The translations under genes and the position numbers were made by a program. A stretch of 64,000 bases of DNA from Methylobacter sp. KS41 (GTDB taxonomy: Bacteria > Pseudomonadota > Gammaproteobacteria > Methylococcales > Methylomonadaceae), in NCBI GenBank assembly GCA_002862125.1, contig PHSP01000001.1, positions 1,398,501 through 1,462,500 of the forward strand, written 5' to 3'. Under the pieces are notes generated by a model. That model was not told the DNA's origin. It searched no databases and saw only the letters and a program-made list of their open reading frames with translations. The first letter of the stretch is position 1, and every line of letters starts with the position of its first letter. This document shows positions 63,075-64,000 of this stretch, one piece after another.

Positions 63075-64000
63075 TTAAAATTTTTTACGCTCGATGATAG
63101 CGCCTTTGATTAGTGCATAAATCGCCGGAATAACGATCAGCGTCAACAGCGTCGACGACACCATGCCACCCACTATCGGCGCGGCGATACGGCGCATGAC
63201 CTCCGAACCGGCTCCTGTTCCCCACATAATGGGCAGCAGTCCCGCCATGATGGCGACGACCGTCATCATCTTCGGCCGGACCCGATCAACCGCGCCTTCC
63301 CGGATAGCATCATACAAGTCCGTTCTATTCAGAGGTTTGCCTTCCGCTGTCTTTTCCGCCTTGACCTTTTCCAGAGCTTGATCGAGATAAATCAGCATGA
63401 CCACGCCGGTTTCGGCGGCTACCCCTGCCAGCGCAATAAAACCGACAACTACCGCCACGCTCAGATTGTAGCCCAGCCAGTACAACAGCCAGACCCCGCC
63501 AACCAAGGAAAAGGGCAAGGACAGCATCACGATGAGCGTTTCAGTGATACGTTTGAAATTAAGGTAAAGCAACAGCAAAATGATTAACAGGGTCATCGGA
63601 ACTGCAATGGCAAGCTTGGCCTTCGCGCGTTCCATGTATTCGAACTGGCCGCTCCAGGCGGCGTAATAGCCGGGTGGAAACTTTACCCGTTCCAGCACGG
63701 CGCGTTGCGCATCGGCCACATAGCCGCCGATGTCGCGGCCGCGGATGTCTACAAAGATATAGGCGGACAACAGGGCGTTCTCGGTGCGGATGCCCGGCGC
63801 GCCCTTGTCGAGAGTCACCTGGGCCAACTGCCCTAACGGAATCATGGCTCCTCCCGGTACCGGCACGAGGATCTGGGCGGCGATCATTTCAGGCGAATCG
63901 CGCAGTTCACGCGGATAGCGCACGATCACATTGAAGCGCTCCCGGCCCTCCACCGTTGTGGTTACCGTTTCACCGCCCAGAGCGGTGGCGATCACATCCT
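63075..64000 (-). CDS. Heavy-metal RND efflux pump, CusA/CzcA family (C-terminal part)
   Basis: About 306 residues of an inner-membrane RND pump, running off the right edge, so the N-terminal two-thirds are missing. Visible: ALLSAYIFVDIRGRDIGGYVADAQRAVLE in the porter domain, then the second membrane half with VAVVVGFIALAGVAAETGVVMLIYLDQALE, DAIREGAVDRVRPKMMTVVAIMAGLLPIMWGTGAGSEVMRRIAAPIVGGMVSSTLLTLIVIPAIYAL, which is typical of CusA/CzcA. It ends just after the convergent DMT transporter gene. Cu/Ag versus Co/Zn/Cd cannot be decided from the visible part. Confidence 0.93.
   Translation of the reverse strand, partial: DVIATALGGETVTTTVEGRERFNVIVRYPRELRDSPEMIAAQILVPVPGGAMIPLGQLAQVTLDKGAPGIRTENALLSAYIFVDIRGRDIGGYVADAQRAVLERVKFPPGYYAAWSGQFEYMERAKAKLAIAVPMTLLIILLLLYLNFKRITETLIVMLSLPFSLVGGVWLLYWLGYNLSVAVVVGFIALAGVAAETGVVMLIYLDQALEKVKAEKTAEGKPLNRTDLYDAIREGAVDRVRPKMMTVVAIMAGLLPIMWGTGAGSEVMRRIAAPIVGGMVSSTLLTLIVIPAIYALIKGAIIERKKF

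Overview
The window looks like the chromosome of a gammaproteobacterium. It carries mnmG-rsmG-parA-parB, surE-pcm, truD, mutY-yggX, glnK-amtB and a type II secretion operon in the Xanthomonas xps order. Copper handling and a dispersed-repeat style common in Methylococcales would fit a methanotroph, but no methane-oxidation marker is present, so the order is a guess. No rRNA, tRNA or CRISPR array was seen.

Layout. 0.5-14 kb is mostly housekeeping: cysC, a YqaA/DedA membrane protein, pcm, surE, a Smr protein, truD, a bestrophin, a BLUF photosensor, an asparaginase, a GT4 glycosyltransferase, coaBC, a methyltransferase, ribA and an M20 amidohydrolase. 14.6-19.4 kb is an AT-rich accessory island of six predicted lipoproteins, three of them tandem BamE-like paralogues. 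It is interrupted by a frameshifted IS1182-family element sitting in a CTAG site. An orphan ATP-grasp protein follows.

21.4-27.5 kb is a one-directional metal cluster: small membrane proteins, a 55-residue Cys-rich orphan domain, an HMA-like membrane protein, a P1B copper ATPase with an extra arginine-rich N-terminal domain, a SafE/UreH-like protein and an EcsC protein. It is followed by a 161-bp MITE-like element sharing the IS1182 ends and CTAG target. 27.8-33.7 kb holds a small exported protein, yggX, mutY, an AsmA protein, a peroxiredoxin and a two-repeat AP2-like protein.

33.8-38.5 kb is the mnmG-rsmG-parA-parB locus with an extra truncated, decayed parB. Divergent from mnmG lies a small basic gene whose reading frame runs through a perfect 24-bp hairpin, the design known for the ribosome-rescue factor ArfA. 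glnK-amtB and a 1,203-residue DUF748 protein follow.

44.75-55.25 kb is a complete T2SS operon, gspE-F-G-H-I-J-K-L-M-N-D. Downstream on the minus strand are rpiA, a PRPP-synthetase-like gene paired with an AMP-phosphorylase-like gene, and a MASE1-PAS-GGDEF-EAL protein. The right end (61.4-64 kb) is GC-richer and foreign-looking: an IS66 transposase fragment, a DMT transporter with a histidine-rich tail, and the C-terminal part of a CusA/CzcA efflux pump that runs off the window.

Most noteworthy: the hairpin-containing rescue-factor-like gene, the hybrid copper/ferrosome-like cluster, the AMP phosphorylase-PRPP synthetase pair, the lipoprotein island, the decayed second ParB and the IS1182/MITE pair.
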